Positions 55,718 through 63,722 of a stretch of DNA of 64,000 bases are shown here, piece by piece (positions within the stretch are counted from its first letter, which is position 1; every line of letters starts with the position of its first letter). Origin of the DNA: Methylomonas fluvii (GTDB lineage: Bacteria; Pseudomonadota; Gammaproteobacteria; Methylococcales; Methylomonadaceae); contig NZ_JACXST010000002.1 in NCBI RefSeq assembly GCF_014850975.1, positions 310,001 through 374,000 on the forward strand. The letters run 5' to 3'. The notes under the pieces were generated by a model. The model did not search any database, was not told the DNA's origin, and worked only from the letters and a program-made list of their open reading frames with translations. A program made the position numbers and the translations under genes.

Positions 55718-56386
55718 ATGTCTACCCTTCGCACAGTCACCAAGCAACGCTTCGTAGAAGCTCTAGAGGAAAGTTACTTTACGGCAGCGAACTATAAGGT
55801 CATTTATCCTGATGAAGATGAAATAGAAATAGTCATCACATTTATACCGAAACCTGAATTCCAATTCTCAGTCACAAAACTCGGGCAAAAACTCAAAACA
55901 CTGGCAAGCCCGGGGGAGTATTTTCTCACCGAAGACACTCAATTCAGAGACGAAATTGGCGAATGCATTTTTGCCGTAACAGAGTGGACTCAAAGAATTG
56001 AAGATGAATACCGCAACAGTAACCCCGTAGTGGACGAGTTCGAAGAATTTCGAAGAATTATTGCTGATCGATTGTATGAACATGTTTTGGACGAGCATGT
56101 CCACTTCACCCGAGAAGAGGCAGACATACTCCGCGAAAAGATTGACGGCTTGACGAATAAACTAGCTGGAAACATTGAAAAAACCGAAGTTCTGGAGCGA
56201 AGGCTATCTGAAGCAACTTCAGAATTAGAAAAACTTAAATCTGATTTAACAGATATGCCTAAGGGCGCGTGGTATCGCAAAGCAAGCAACAAAATTCTCA
56301 GCTTTATTAAAGCAGTGTCCACCTCTAGAGAGGGTAGAGAATTTGCACTTGAAGCCGCAAAGAAATTTCTATTGCCTCCCCCATAG
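55718..56386 (+). CDS. Hypothetical protein, AT-rich, flanked by inverted repeats
   Basis: 222-residue soluble protein that I do not recognise. Residues 1-110 look like a mixed alpha/beta domain rich in Glu and Phe (YKVIYPDEDEIEIVITF near 27-43). Residues about 125-185 form a likely coiled coil (FTREEADILREKIDGLTNK and on). The end is basic with a hydrophobic stretch. It lies alone between two inverted copies of a ~260-bp repeat and has a GC content visibly lower than glyA on one side and lolD on the other, so horizontal transfer is likely. The gene is intact. A defence or toxin-type function is possible for such islands but no motif supports it. Confidence 0.8.
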   Translation: MSTLRTVTKQRFVEALEESYFTAANYKVIYPDEDEIEIVITFIPKPEFQFSVTKLGQKLKTLASPGEYFLTEDTQFRDEIGECIFAVTEWTQRIEDEYRNSNPVVDEFEEFRRIIADRLYEHVLDEHVHFTREEADILREKIDGLTNKLAGNIEKTEVLERRLSEATSELEKLKSDLTDMPKGAWYRKASNKILSFIKAVSTSREGREFALEAAKKFLLPPP

Positions 56387-56446
56387 CTTTCAAAATGCAT
56401 CGCGGATAAATTAAGAACGGAGGACACCCTGAACAACTGATAAGTA

Positions 56447-56524
56447 GCCTGGACGAAGCGCAGCGGAATTCGGGAAATCGAAGCCATCAAAACCTCGATT
56501 TCGTTTCACTCCATCAAGGCTACA
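56447..56524. repeat. Degenerate palindromic repeat (TAGCCT...AGGCTA arms)
   Basis: 78-bp imperfect inverted repeat. The outer arms GTAGCCTGGA and TCAAGGCTAC pair with mismatches, and the middle holds AATCGAAG and CCTCGATTT, which can also pair. It follows the hypothetical gene. Repeats with TAGCCTGGA arms are frequent in gammaproteobacterial genomes. Confidence 0.6.
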
Positions 56525-56556
56525 TCATTTGTTCACTAACTACCTTTCAGTGCCGG

Positions 56557-56816
56557 GACGGTTTTCTCCCGTATGCCGCGCCGAGCACCGAAGCTTTTGG
56601 CGAGAATAGCCCGAAGGGGTGCGGCAGGGATGCCGCACGTCGGCGGAGGGGCAGGAAGCCCCTTCCGCCGACCCTCGTCAAAAGCGAGGAGCGCAGGGAA
56701 TAAGCGGCATCCGGGTGGCCTTTTCTTTGGATACTTTCTTTTGGCCAAGCAAAAGAAAGTATCTCGGCCGTCGGGCCGAGACCCGACTTTAGAACAATCT
56801 GTCGCGATAGCGACAC
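56557..56816 (-). repeat. Copy 2 of the ~260-bp dispersed repeat
   Basis: Inverted relative to copy 1 at 55236-55499. The conserved 13-bp stem (56731-56743 with 56750-56762) is intact but the loop differs (GCCAAG here, CTCCGC in copy 1). The outer end carries a GTCGCGATAGCGAC palindrome in the same position as copy 1. The two copies flank the AT-rich hypothetical gene in opposite directions. Confidence 0.85.
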
Positions 56817-56866
56817 CAAATCGGTAGGTCAAGACTAATCTGAATCAACCCAAGATTTTGATTTTT

Positions 56867-56912
56867 TTGGGTTACGCTACGCTTTTATGTCCTGTGGGTA
56901 AACCCAACCTAC
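56867..56912. repeat. Short inverted repeat with TTGGGTT/AACCCAA arms
   Basis: Arms at 56868-56874 and 56901-56907 pair perfectly (7 bp), and the element ends with AACCCAACCTAC. Repeats of this kind are widely scattered in methanotroph, cyanobacterial and other genomes. It lies just before the lolD 3' end and may act as a structured 3' region for that minus-strand transcript. Confidence 0.55.
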
Positions 56913-56964
56913 ATTTAGCTTTTGCTTCAGCATCATAATTTGCAGGCAAAAGTTATAAGACTAT

Positions 56965-57663
56965 TTAAATGTGGTGAATCCTTTCCGGCACAATCAACCC
57001 ATCTTCCATATAAAGCACATGATCCATCCGTCCCGCCAATTCCGGATCATGCGTCACCACCAAAAAACTCACCTGTAATTCCTGATTCAATTCCAGCATC
57101 AGCTGATAAATCTGCTCAGCGGTTTTGCTGTCGAGATTACCGGTCGGTTCGTCGGCCAGAACGCATTTAGGCTTGTTGATCAAGGCGCGCGCCACGGCGG
57201 CACGTTGTCTTTCCCCGCCGGAAAGTTCGCCGGGTTTATGCAGCATTCTATGCCCCAACCCGACCCGCTTCAGCAACTCGGCCGCCTGTTGCTGTGCCTG
57301 TTTGATCGATTGCTTACCAATCAACAGCGGCATCGCCACATTTTCCAGAATGGTGAATTCGCCCAACAGATGATGGAACTGGTAGATGAACCCCAGTGAG
57401 CGATTGCGTAGCTGGCTAAGTTTGCCGGCGCTAATCTTGTTCAAATCTGCGCCATCCAGCATCACTGAGCCGGAGCTGGGTTTTTCCAGACCGCCTAACA
57501 GATGCAGCAAGGTGCTTTTGCCGGAGCCGGAAGCACCCATGATGGCGACTCGCTGGCCGGCATGAATCGCCAGATCGACGCCGCGTAACACTTCGACATT
57601 CAAATCGCCCTGTTCGTAGCGTTTGGTTAACTGCTGGCACTGCAATACGATGGCATTATTCAT
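56965..57663 (-). CDS. lolD: Lipoprotein-releasing ABC transporter ATPase LolD
   Basis: 232-residue ATPase of the LolCDE complex, which extracts outer-membrane lipoproteins from the inner membrane. Walker [10 protein letters not shown] at about 39-47, LSGGERQR signature at about 143-150, Walker B CVLADEP near 165-171 and an H-loop in [11 protein letters not shown]. The family's signature [11 protein letters not shown] near 90-100 supports LolD over related MacB-type ATPases. The start overlaps the end of the lolC-like gene by 8 bp, so translation is coupled. Confidence 0.95.
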   Translation of the reverse strand: MNNAIVLQCQQLTKRYEQGDLNVEVLRGVDLAIHAGQRVAIMGASGSGKSTLLHLLGGLEKPSSGSVMLDGADLNKISAGKLSQLRNRSLGFIYQFHHLLGEFTILENVAMPLLIGKQSIKQAQQQAAELLKRVGLGHRMLHKPGELSGGERQRAAVARALINKPKCVLADEPTGNLDSKTAEQIYQLMLELNQELQVSFLVVTHDPELAGRMDHVLYMEDGLIVPERIHHI

Positions 57664-58903
57664 AACGCAGCACCTCGGCCGGATTGATGCGTGCCGCCTG
57701 CCAAGCTGGATACAGCGTCGCCAGCAAGGACAATAAAAACGCCACGCAGGCTATCCAATACACATCGGTCCAGATCAGTTTTGACGGTACTTCGCTGATG
57801 TAATACACGTCGGCAGCCATGAATTGCACACCAAAGGCTTTTTCGATGGCCGGCACGATGGTTTCCACATTCAGAGCCAGTAACACGCCGCCGACGGTTC
57901 CCAATAAGGTACCTATGCTGCCGATGATGCAACCCAAAACAATGAAAATACCCATCACCGAACCATTGGATAAGCCCTGGGTTTTCAGAATGGCTATGTC
58001 GCCGCGCTTGTCGGTGACGACCATGACCAGCGTCGAAACGATGTTGAACGCCGCCACCGCGACGATCAGCAGTAAGATGATAAACATCGCCCGCTTTTCG
58101 GTTTGCACGGCGCGGAAGAAGTTGCTGTGGGCCTTGGTCCAGTCGCTGACCCTAAACTCATCGCCCAGCGTATCGGCCAAGCCTTGAGTGATGCGCGGGG
58201 CGTTGAACAAATCATCCAGTTTTAGACGCAAACCCGATACGGCTTGCTCCAGGCGGAACAATTTGCCGGCATCATCGAGATGCATCAAAGCCATGTTGCG
58301 GTCGTATTCGTACATACCGACTTTGAATACCCCAACCACGGTAAAGCGTTTCATGCGCGGCAGAATCCCGGCCGGCGTGGAGTTAATTTGCGGCGTTATC
58401 ACGGTGACTTTGTCACCCATCATTACACCCAGGTAACTGGCCAACTCCGCGCCCAGGACAATACCGAACTCGCCGGGGACTAAATCCTTCAAACTACCGA
58501 ACATCATTTTGTTGGCAACTTCCGACACTTTGGCTTCGTATTCCGGCAACACACCTTGCAGCAAAGTGCCGCTGACTTGGCGGTCTGCATTCACCATCAC
58601 TTGACCATGGATAAACGGCGCGGCACCTTCGACATGCGGCATGCTGCGAGTACGTTGCTCTAAAGCCTGCCAATCATCCAGCTGCCCGAAGCGGCCGGTT
58701 ATAGTGCTGTGCGCGGTCATACCCAGGATGCGTTCGCGCAATTCGGCTTCGAAACCGTTCATTACCGACAGCACGGTAATTAAGGCCGTGACACCTAGGG
58801 CAATACCAAGCACGGATGTTAAGGTGATGAACGAGATAAATTGAGTGCGTTTTTTAGCACGGGTATAGCGCAACCCGATATACAGGATGAGAGGTTTAAA
58901 CAT
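57656..58903 (-). CDS. lolC: Lipoprotein-releasing ABC transporter permease LolC/LolE
   Basis: 415-residue inner-membrane permease of the LolCDE complex. It has the 4-helix pattern of the family: one N-terminal helix ([37 protein letters not shown]), a large periplasmic domain (about 50-265) and three C-terminal helices. Only one permease gene is present here, which fits either LolC with LolE elsewhere or a LolF-type homodimer. It starts 2 bp after the fur stop and is followed by lolD, so fur-lolC-lolD form an operon. Confidence 0.93.
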   Translation of the reverse strand: MFKPLILYIGLRYTRAKKRTQFISFITLTSVLGIALGVTALITVLSVMNGFEAELRERILGMTAHSTITGRFGQLDDWQALEQRTRSMPHVEGAAPFIHGQVMVNADRQVSGTLLQGVLPEYEAKVSEVANKMMFGSLKDLVPGEFGIVLGAELASYLGVMMGDKVTVITPQINSTPAGILPRMKRFTVVGVFKVGMYEYDRNMALMHLDDAGKLFRLEQAVSGLRLKLDDLFNAPRITQGLADTLGDEFRVSDWTKAHSNFFRAVQTEKRAMFIILLLIVAVAAFNIVSTLVMVVTDKRGDIAILKTQGLSNGSVMGIFIVLGCIIGSIGTLLGTVGGVLLALNVETIVPAIEKAFGVQFMAADVYYISEVPSKLIWTDVYWIACVAFLLSLLATLYPAWQAARINPAEVLRYE

Positions 58904-58905
58904 GC

Positions 58906-59328
58906 TTAGGGTTTTGAGGGTTTACAAGCGGCGCAATAACCGTAAAGGTAAAGGCTGTGATCGGTCAGCGTGTAGCCCAGTCTTAGGGCAATTTCCGATT
59001 GGCGTTTTTCTATGACTTCATCGGTAAATTCATCGACTTTTCCACACTTCATGCAGACGACGTGATCATGATGGCCGCCGCTGTTTAATTCGAATATCGA
59101 GTTGCCGCCCTCGAAATGATGACGGTTAACCAAGCCGGCAGCTTCGAATTGGGTCAACACTCGGTAAACCGTCGCCAGGCCAATTTCCTCGCCTTCCGCC
59201 AACAGAATTTTGTAGACCTTCTCAGCCGACAAATGCCTATCGTCCTGTTGTTTTTCCAGAATCTCCAGAATTTTGATTCTGGGCAAGGTCACCTTTAAGC
59301 CCGCATTACGCAAATCCTGAGTTTCCAC
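58906..59328 (-). CDS. fur: Ferric uptake regulator Fur
   Basis: 140-residue metal-dependent repressor, the usual length of Fur. The N-terminal winged helix-turn-helix covers about 1-80 (LATVYRVLTQFEAAGLV is the recognition region). HHFEGGNSIFEL and GGHHDHVVCMKCGKVDEF near 75-100 provide the metal ligands, and the C-terminal YGYCAACKPSKP has a second CxxC. The other zinc pair lies in VCMKCG. It is the first gene of a fur-lolC-lolD operon. No obvious Fur box was seen in the 115-bp gap to the divergent bamE. Confidence 0.94.
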   Translation of the reverse strand: METQDLRNAGLKVTLPRIKILEILEKQQDDRHLSAEKVYKILLAEGEEIGLATVYRVLTQFEAAGLVNRHHFEGGNSIFELNSGGHHDHVVCMKCGKVDEFTDEVIEKRQSEIALRLGYTLTDHSLYLYGYCAACKPSKP

Positions 59329-59443
59329 AAGCCCCCTCCTTTAAACCGATAATCCGCAACATTGTATCGTTTTTTGCGCCAAGCCGCTGACAGAATTATG
59401 GGATAATGGCCCATCGTTTGTCGTCAGACTCCATTCTCTTCTC

Positions 59444-59998
59444 ATGAAAAAATCGACTTTTTTGCTAGCGGCCGTCACCAGTTTATCGATTAGCGCTTGC
59501 AGCACCATCCTTACTAACTTGCCTGGCGTTTATACCCTGGATATTGAGCAAGGCAATATCATCGATCAAAGCATGATTAACCAATTGCGGCCTAATATGA
59601 CCAAGCGTCAAGTCTTGTATATCATGGGTTCGCCTATGTTGTCCGATGCTTTTCATGAAAAGCGCTGGGACTATTTATACTCTGAGCAACCGGGCGGCGA
59701 AGACCGAGTGCAAAAACGGGTGTCTTTATTTTTCAATGGTGACAATTTGATGGGCGTGCAAGGCGACTTCAGACCCAGCTCGATGCCGGTTGCCAAGGAA
59801 TCCACGGAAACCAGCGTCGACGTACCAAAACGCGACCTGGAACGCTCGATGTGGGAAAAAATCAGCGGTTTATTCGGTAGCGACGAACCCGATACCTTTG
59901 CTCGCAGAAACAATCAAAACGCTACCGAACCCAAAGAAGCCGCCAGTTCCGCAGAGAAAGGCAAAGAATTGGTAGAAGAAGACGCCGATAAAAAATAG
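59444..59998 (+). CDS. bamE: Outer-membrane assembly lipoprotein BamE
   Basis: 184-residue BamE/SmpA/OmlA lipoprotein. The signal ends SISACS, so the mature Cys is residue 19. [37 protein letters not shown] near 28-64 is the family core, and it is followed by [10 protein letters not shown]. BamE stabilises the BAM complex that folds outer-membrane proteins. The length exceeds the usual 110-130 residues; the last ~65 residues form a charged, Glu/Lys/Ala-rich tail of low complexity. In gammaproteobacteria bamE is commonly divergent from fur, as here. Confidence 0.95.
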   Translation: MKKSTFLLAAVTSLSISACSTILTNLPGVYTLDIEQGNIIDQSMINQLRPNMTKRQVLYIMGSPMLSDAFHEKRWDYLYSEQPGGEDRVQKRVSLFFNGDNLMGVQGDFRPSSMPVAKESTETSVDVPKRDLERSMWEKISGLFGSDEPDTFARRNNQNATEPKEAASSAEKGKELVEEDADKK

Positions 59999-60016
59999 GT
60001 AAAACGCCCAAACGTC

Positions 60017-60490
60017 TTACAGCAATAATGCGCCGGCAATGGCAATAAAATTGTCGGCGGCTTGAATCAAGGCCGGCGCGGTTAAACTATGAATGCCATA
60101 AACATCGCTGGCAGTACCAAAATCGTTGCGCACCTTTTGCAATAACAACTCGAAATCGCCGTCCCCGGACAATAGAATAATTCGGTCAGCCTGCGCAGCG
60201 TAATCAATCACATCCAGCGTAATCCCCACATCCCAATCGCCCTTGCTCGTGCCGTCACGGCGCTGGATATAGGGTTTTAGTTTCACGGTAAAACCAATAT
60301 TTTTCAGGATTTGTTGAAAACCCTGTTGTTTGCTATCGCCGCGATCAGTGGCGTAAGCAATAGCAGCGACAACCTGTTTACCTGCGGTTGCCTGCTGCCA
60401 AAACGCGCTGTAATTGAAATGTTTCTGGTAGCGTTGCCGGGTGGTGTAGTAAATATTCTGCACATCGACAAAAATCGCTACCTTTTCCAT
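60017..60490 (-). CDS. NYN-domain protein (LabA/DUF88 family)
   Basis: 157-residue protein with the NYN (PIN-like) nuclease-fold core. KVAIFVDVQNIYYTTRQRY at about 3-21 includes the first acidic residue. The segment KGDWDVGITLDVIDYAAQ (about 83-100) and the block IILLSGDGDFELLLQKVRN (about 104-122) hold the others, so the metal site looks intact. RNase activity is proposed for this fold. It lies last in the tight minus-strand operon with hopJ, the FAD oxidoreductase, the MnmM-like gene and ppnP, 7 bp after ppnP. Its target is unknown. Confidence 0.9.
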   Translation of the reverse strand: MEKVAIFVDVQNIYYTTRQRYQKHFNYSAFWQQATAGKQVVAAIAYATDRGDSKQQGFQQILKNIGFTVKLKPYIQRRDGTSKGDWDVGITLDVIDYAAQADRIILLSGDGDFELLLQKVRNDFGTASDVYGIHSLTAPALIQAADNFIAIAGALLL

Positions 60491-60497
60491 CCGGCGC

Positions 60498-60812
60498 TTA
60501 CTTCAAAAAAGAACAGCAGTAATCGCTGGCAACACTTACCTTCATGGTGAAGGCGGCATTGCCAGGCACATTAAAAGATTCGCCGCCTTTCACGGTTTGC
60601 CAGGCATCGCTGCCAGGCAACAACACTTGCAGTTCGCCCGCCAGTATTTCCATCAATTCAGGATCGGCCGTGTTAAAGGTATATTCGCCAGGCTGCATAA
60701 AACCCAAGGTTTTTGAAGAGCCGTCGGCAAACTTAATGGTGCGGCTATTCACTTTGCCATCGAAATAGACATTGGCCTGTTTGACAATGGTGACGTTATT
60801 GAATTCTGACAT
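60498..60812 (-). CDS. ppnP: Pyrimidine/purine nucleoside phosphorylase
   Basis: 104-residue cupin-fold enzyme (PpnP, DUF1255). The start is the ATG at 60812, since the frame continues upstream to 60821 only by three residues. FNNVTIVKQANVYFDGKVNSRTI is the N-terminus. GEYTFNTADPELMEILAGELQVLLPG and FNVPGNAAFTMKV match the cupin barrel of E. coli PpnP. It phosphorolyses a range of nucleosides. It overlaps the end of the methyltransferase gene by 64 bp. Confidence 0.92.
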   Translation of the reverse strand: MSEFNNVTIVKQANVYFDGKVNSRTIKFADGSSKTLGFMQPGEYTFNTADPELMEILAGELQVLLPGSDAWQTVKGGESFNVPGNAAFTMKVSVASDYCCSFLK

Positions 60813-61435
60813 GATGCACATCTATTGCTAGTAAAAAAAGGAGCGCAATCATAGCAGATCGGTTGTTTGCGAATAACAAAAAGCCGCGGCGCACTGGGCT
60901 TGTCGTGACTGCTAAGAACAACTTCCGTAGTAAAACGACTTCCATCCAACTGCCTACACCATGCCGCCAACTGCTGGGTTTCCAGATCACCACCATCGTG
61001 ACCGGGATACGCCAACACCGTCATCACGGCGCGCGGCGCCAACAAGCCAGACGAAGTATTTAAGGCGGCCAACGTCGAATCGATTTGGGTAATCACGGTT
61101 TTGTCGGCGCCGGGTAAATAACCCAGATTGAACATCACCGCCCTCACCCGCCCATGCCATTGCTCGGGCACATGCGACAACATATCGGCATGACTGGCCA
61201 GGCTTAACGTCACTCGGCGCTGTAAATCATGCTGGAGTAATCGCCGAAAACTGTTGATCAGCGCTTGCCGCTGAATATCGAATCCAAACACATGACCGCT
61301 CGCCCCGACGCTCTGCGCCAGAAACACGGTATCGTGGCCGTTACCCAGTGTCGCGTCGAGCGCCACGTCGCCCGGCTCAAGGTAAGAACCGACGACATTG
61401 TGGGCAATTTCAAGCAGGGATATAGGTTTTGTCAT
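60749..61435 (-). CDS. MnmM/YtqB-like tRNA methyltransferase
   Basis: 228-residue class I SAM methyltransferase. The SAM motif is D27ATLGNGHDT36, and FNLGYLPGADK (102-112) is the hallmark of the YtqB/MnmM family, which methylates nm5s2U34 in tRNA to mnm5s2U. The start used is the ATG at 61435; the frame runs back to 61714 but that part lies inside the FAD gene. YtqB proteins end near SAPRLFVIRK. Here about 35 further residues follow and overlap the start of ppnP. The FAD oxidoreductase overlapping it by 26 bp suggests that the two may carry out consecutive steps of U34 modification. Confidence 0.85.
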   Translation of the reverse strand: MTKPISLLEIAHNVVGSYLEPGDVALDATLGNGHDTVFLAQSVGASGHVFGFDIQRQALINSFRRLLQHDLQRRVTLSLASHADMLSHVPEQWHGRVRAVMFNLGYLPGADKTVITQIDSTLAALNTSSGLLAPRAVMTVLAYPGHDGGDLETQQLAAWCRQLDGSRFTTEVVLSSHDKPSAPRLFVIRKQPICYDCAPFFTSNRCASCQNSITSPLSNRPMSISMAK

Positions 61436-62465
61436 AGCGGCGTATGTCGCAACCGAGCGGCAAGCCGGCGTGCTGTTGCAAGTAATCGGCAAATCGGGCA
61501 GCGTACCAGGGAATCGCCAAGCTGCCCTTGGCGCCAAAGCCATTGAATATATGCAGTTGCGGATATTTAAGATGCGTGCCGATAAACGGCTGTTTATCGA
61601 GTGTGGCCGGCCGGATTCCTGCCCGATGTTGATAAACATCAAGGGTTTGATGTTGCGGGCAGACCGCACGCAAGCTCGCCAATAAAGCGGTTTTCGCTGC
61701 TTCGGTCGGCACATGATCTACTAGATCTGTTTCGAAAGTCGCACCGGTCTTAAAGCGCCCGGACTCCACTGGAATCAGCCAATGACCGTAATTCAAAATC
61801 TGTTGTGGAATATCTTGCCTACTTTCGCAACCCAGTATTTCACCTTTTGCCAATTGAAACGGTAAATACTTGAACCATGGATTGGTAAGCGCCTGATAAC
61901 CTTCGCAGAAAACGATATGCCGAGGATAAACTTCCTGCCATCGCAGTACCGGCTCGAGATTAATTTCTTCGTATTGCAGAGTGTGTCGCCGATAACAGTG
62001 CTTGTTCCGTAAAAAATCACGCAACCGATTCAGCAGAGCCTCGGTCCGCAAATAGCCGGTCTGACCTTGTTGTAACACACCGTAAGGCGCGTTAATTCCC
62101 TTGGGGACGGACGTCAATCCCGACAAATAGTCGCGATAATCCGATCGGCTCAAGCGGCGTTCGGCAATTTCAAGCTCTTTGGCGGTGCGCAGAATTTTCA
62201 ACATCGGCATTTGCTGATAAAAGGCTTGTCCAAACTGCCTCTCAAGCTGCCGATAAGCATGCATCGCGGCCGGCAGCAGATTTTCCACATCCACCTGCTT
62301 TACCAAGCGCTGACCGGTAACCGGATTGATTAAACCGGCCGCGACTTGCGAGGCGTTTTCAGCACCATCATCTACCACCACGACGCGTAATTGCCGTTGC
62401 CATAACTCCCAAGCCAATAAACTACCAGCCAAGCCCTGACCGATCAGCAGTACATCGATTTTCAC
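61410..62465 (-). CDS. FAD-dependent oxidoreductase (DadA/MnmC-oxidase-like)
   Basis: 351-residue flavoprotein. The dinucleotide-binding GQGLAGSLLAWELW near 9-22 and VVVDDGAENASQVAAGLINPV near 30-50 are typical of the DAO family (glycine/D-amino acid oxidase and the oxidase domain of MnmC). The C-terminal substrate-binding half ends with GFGAKGSLAIPWYAARFADYL. In MnmC this domain converts cmnm5s2U to nm5s2U. It is stand-alone here and is followed by an MnmM-like methyltransferase. The family call is good, but the tRNA role is inference from context. It begins 5 bp after the HopJ-like stop. Confidence 0.85.
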   Translation of the reverse strand: MKIDVLLIGQGLAGSLLAWELWQRQLRVVVVDDGAENASQVAAGLINPVTGQRLVKQVDVENLLPAAMHAYRQLERQFGQAFYQQMPMLKILRTAKELEIAERRLSRSDYRDYLSGLTSVPKGINAPYGVLQQGQTGYLRTEALLNRLRDFLRNKHCYRRHTLQYEEINLEPVLRWQEVYPRHIVFCEGYQALTNPWFKYLPFQLAKGEILGCESRQDIPQQILNYGHWLIPVESGRFKTGATFETDLVDHVPTEAAKTALLASLRAVCPQHQTLDVYQHRAGIRPATLDKQPFIGTHLKYPQLHIFNGFGAKGSLAIPWYAARFADYLQQHAGLPLGCDIRRYDKTYIPA

Positions 62466-62470
62466 CGCAA

Positions 62471-62821
62471 TTATTTGGCTTGCAAGGCCTCGCTTTTAAA
62501 AACAATGCCTTCCCAACCATCACGCATAAAGTGTCTGATATTTTGATGATCGTCGCCGGACGGGTTACCCAATACATCTTGGCGATAGTAATCACCGAAT
62601 AGCGCCAGAGTTTGTTCGACAGTCAGTTGATGCAATTTGGCGAATGCAAAAATCTTGCAGGAACCCTCGTTACGGCCCGGTTCGTTCACCAGAGGCTGTT
62701 GCAAGCCGTTACTAAACTCGGTGGGTTGGTAGTGATAGTGCTCGGCAATAAGCGCAATGGCTTCCTGAAATTCGACCGCTTGCCCGGACTTAACACGTTG
62801 TAAAAAATCGTTCACTATCAC
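62471..62821 (-). CDS. HopJ type III effector-like protein
   Basis: 116-residue soluble protein matching the HopJ family (PF08888): EFQEAIALIAEHYHYQPTEFSNG, NEGSCKIFAFAKLHQLT and DDHQNIRHFMRDGWEGIVF. Despite the family name, most members occur in free-living bacteria with no type III system, and no such genes are seen here. Function is unknown. It is the first gene of the five-gene minus-strand operon ending at 60017. Confidence 0.9.
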   Translation of the reverse strand: MIVNDFLQRVKSGQAVEFQEAIALIAEHYHYQPTEFSNGLQQPLVNEPGRNEGSCKIFAFAKLHQLTVEQTLALFGDYYRQDVLGNPSGDDHQNIRHFMRDGWEGIVFKSEALQAK

Positions 62822-63052
62822 CGCCTTACTCCCAAAGTTTTATTAATTTTTGGTTAATTTACTGTTTGATTCGAACAAAACACACTCATTCCCGGTTATA
62901 ATCTCATGAAATGTCTGGGTGTTTCTTACCCAAGACTGCGTTTGGGATCGTCTTATTCTTGTTATATTCCGTTATTAAAATCCGGCCCTGCTTTGGCGTT
63001 TGGCTCGGAAAGTGCGGATTGCAACCTCAATAACATCATAAAGGAATACATT

Positions 63053-63697
63053 TTGAAACAGATAATTACTCTTTTCTCGTTTTGTCTGCTTTGCTCTACC
63101 ACTGCCCTGGCAGAACCGGAAACCCAGATCCCGCCCGCACCGCCAACAGAACCCATTAACGCTACTACAATCAGCCCGGCACCTACGGTGACTATCGAGC
63201 AGACCAATTATGCGGCTTATCAACTATCGCCGGGTGACGCACTGGAAATCACGGTCTGGAAAGAAGAAGGTCTACAACAATTGCAAATCCTGATTTCCCC
63301 TGACGGCACTATTATTTTCCCTTTGATAGGTACCGTCGGCGCCGCCGGCAAAACCATTACCGAGCTGAAAGATAATTTGACCAGCAGGCTGGCCGATTAC
63401 ATATCCGACCCATCGATTTCGGTTAAATTACTCAACAACCAAGGCAACTCCATTTTCGTGATCGGTAAAGTCAACAAACCCGGACAAGTGTTTTCCGGCA
63501 GACGCCTGGATGTGCTGCAAGCGCTAAGCCTGGCCGGCGGCCTGACCGTGTTTGCCAAGGAAGGTTCGATCAGCATTATTCGCCGCACCGGCGATCAAGT
63601 TAAAGTGTTTCCTTTCGACTATAGCGATGTGATAGATGGCGAAGATCTGGAACAAAACATCCTGCTGGAACCGGGAGATACGGTTACCGTACCCTAA
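63053..63697 (+). CDS. Polysaccharide export protein (Wza/EpsE-like)
   Basis: 214 residues from the TTG at 63053, with AAGGA 7 nt upstream. A signal peptide follows (about 1-22, ending TTALA). The longer frame from 62906 has no ribosome-binding site and adds an unsupported N-terminus. Poly_export (about 50-125, LSPGDALEITVWKE) and SLBB (about 135-205) domains match outer-membrane export proteins of exopolysaccharide systems. It starts a new EPS operon with the beta-barrel gene downstream. A TATAAT lies at 62897-62902, and a weak sigma-54-like element (TGGC...TGC) lies at 63001-63015. Confidence 0.88.
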   Translation: MKQIITLFSFCLLCSTTALAEPETQIPPAPPTEPINATTISPAPTVTIEQTNYAAYQLSPGDALEITVWKEEGLQQLQILISPDGTIIFPLIGTVGAAGKTITELKDNLTSRLADYISDPSISVKLLNNQGNSIFVIGKVNKPGQVFSGRRLDVLQALSLAGGLTVFAKEGSISIIRRTGDQVKVFPFDYSDVIDGEDLEQNILLEPGDTVTVP

Positions 63698-63722
63698 GCG
63701 GAATTAGATAGAAGCACTATCT

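Noticed and set aside
61436-61714. Longer start for the MnmM-like methyltransferase
   Set aside because: It would lie inside the FAD oxidoreductase gene and adds 93 residues with no methyltransferase features.
63001-63015. Weak sigma-54-like site before the export protein gene
   Set aside because: The GG/GC spacing is right, but three consensus positions differ. I mention it only as a possibility in the gene entry.
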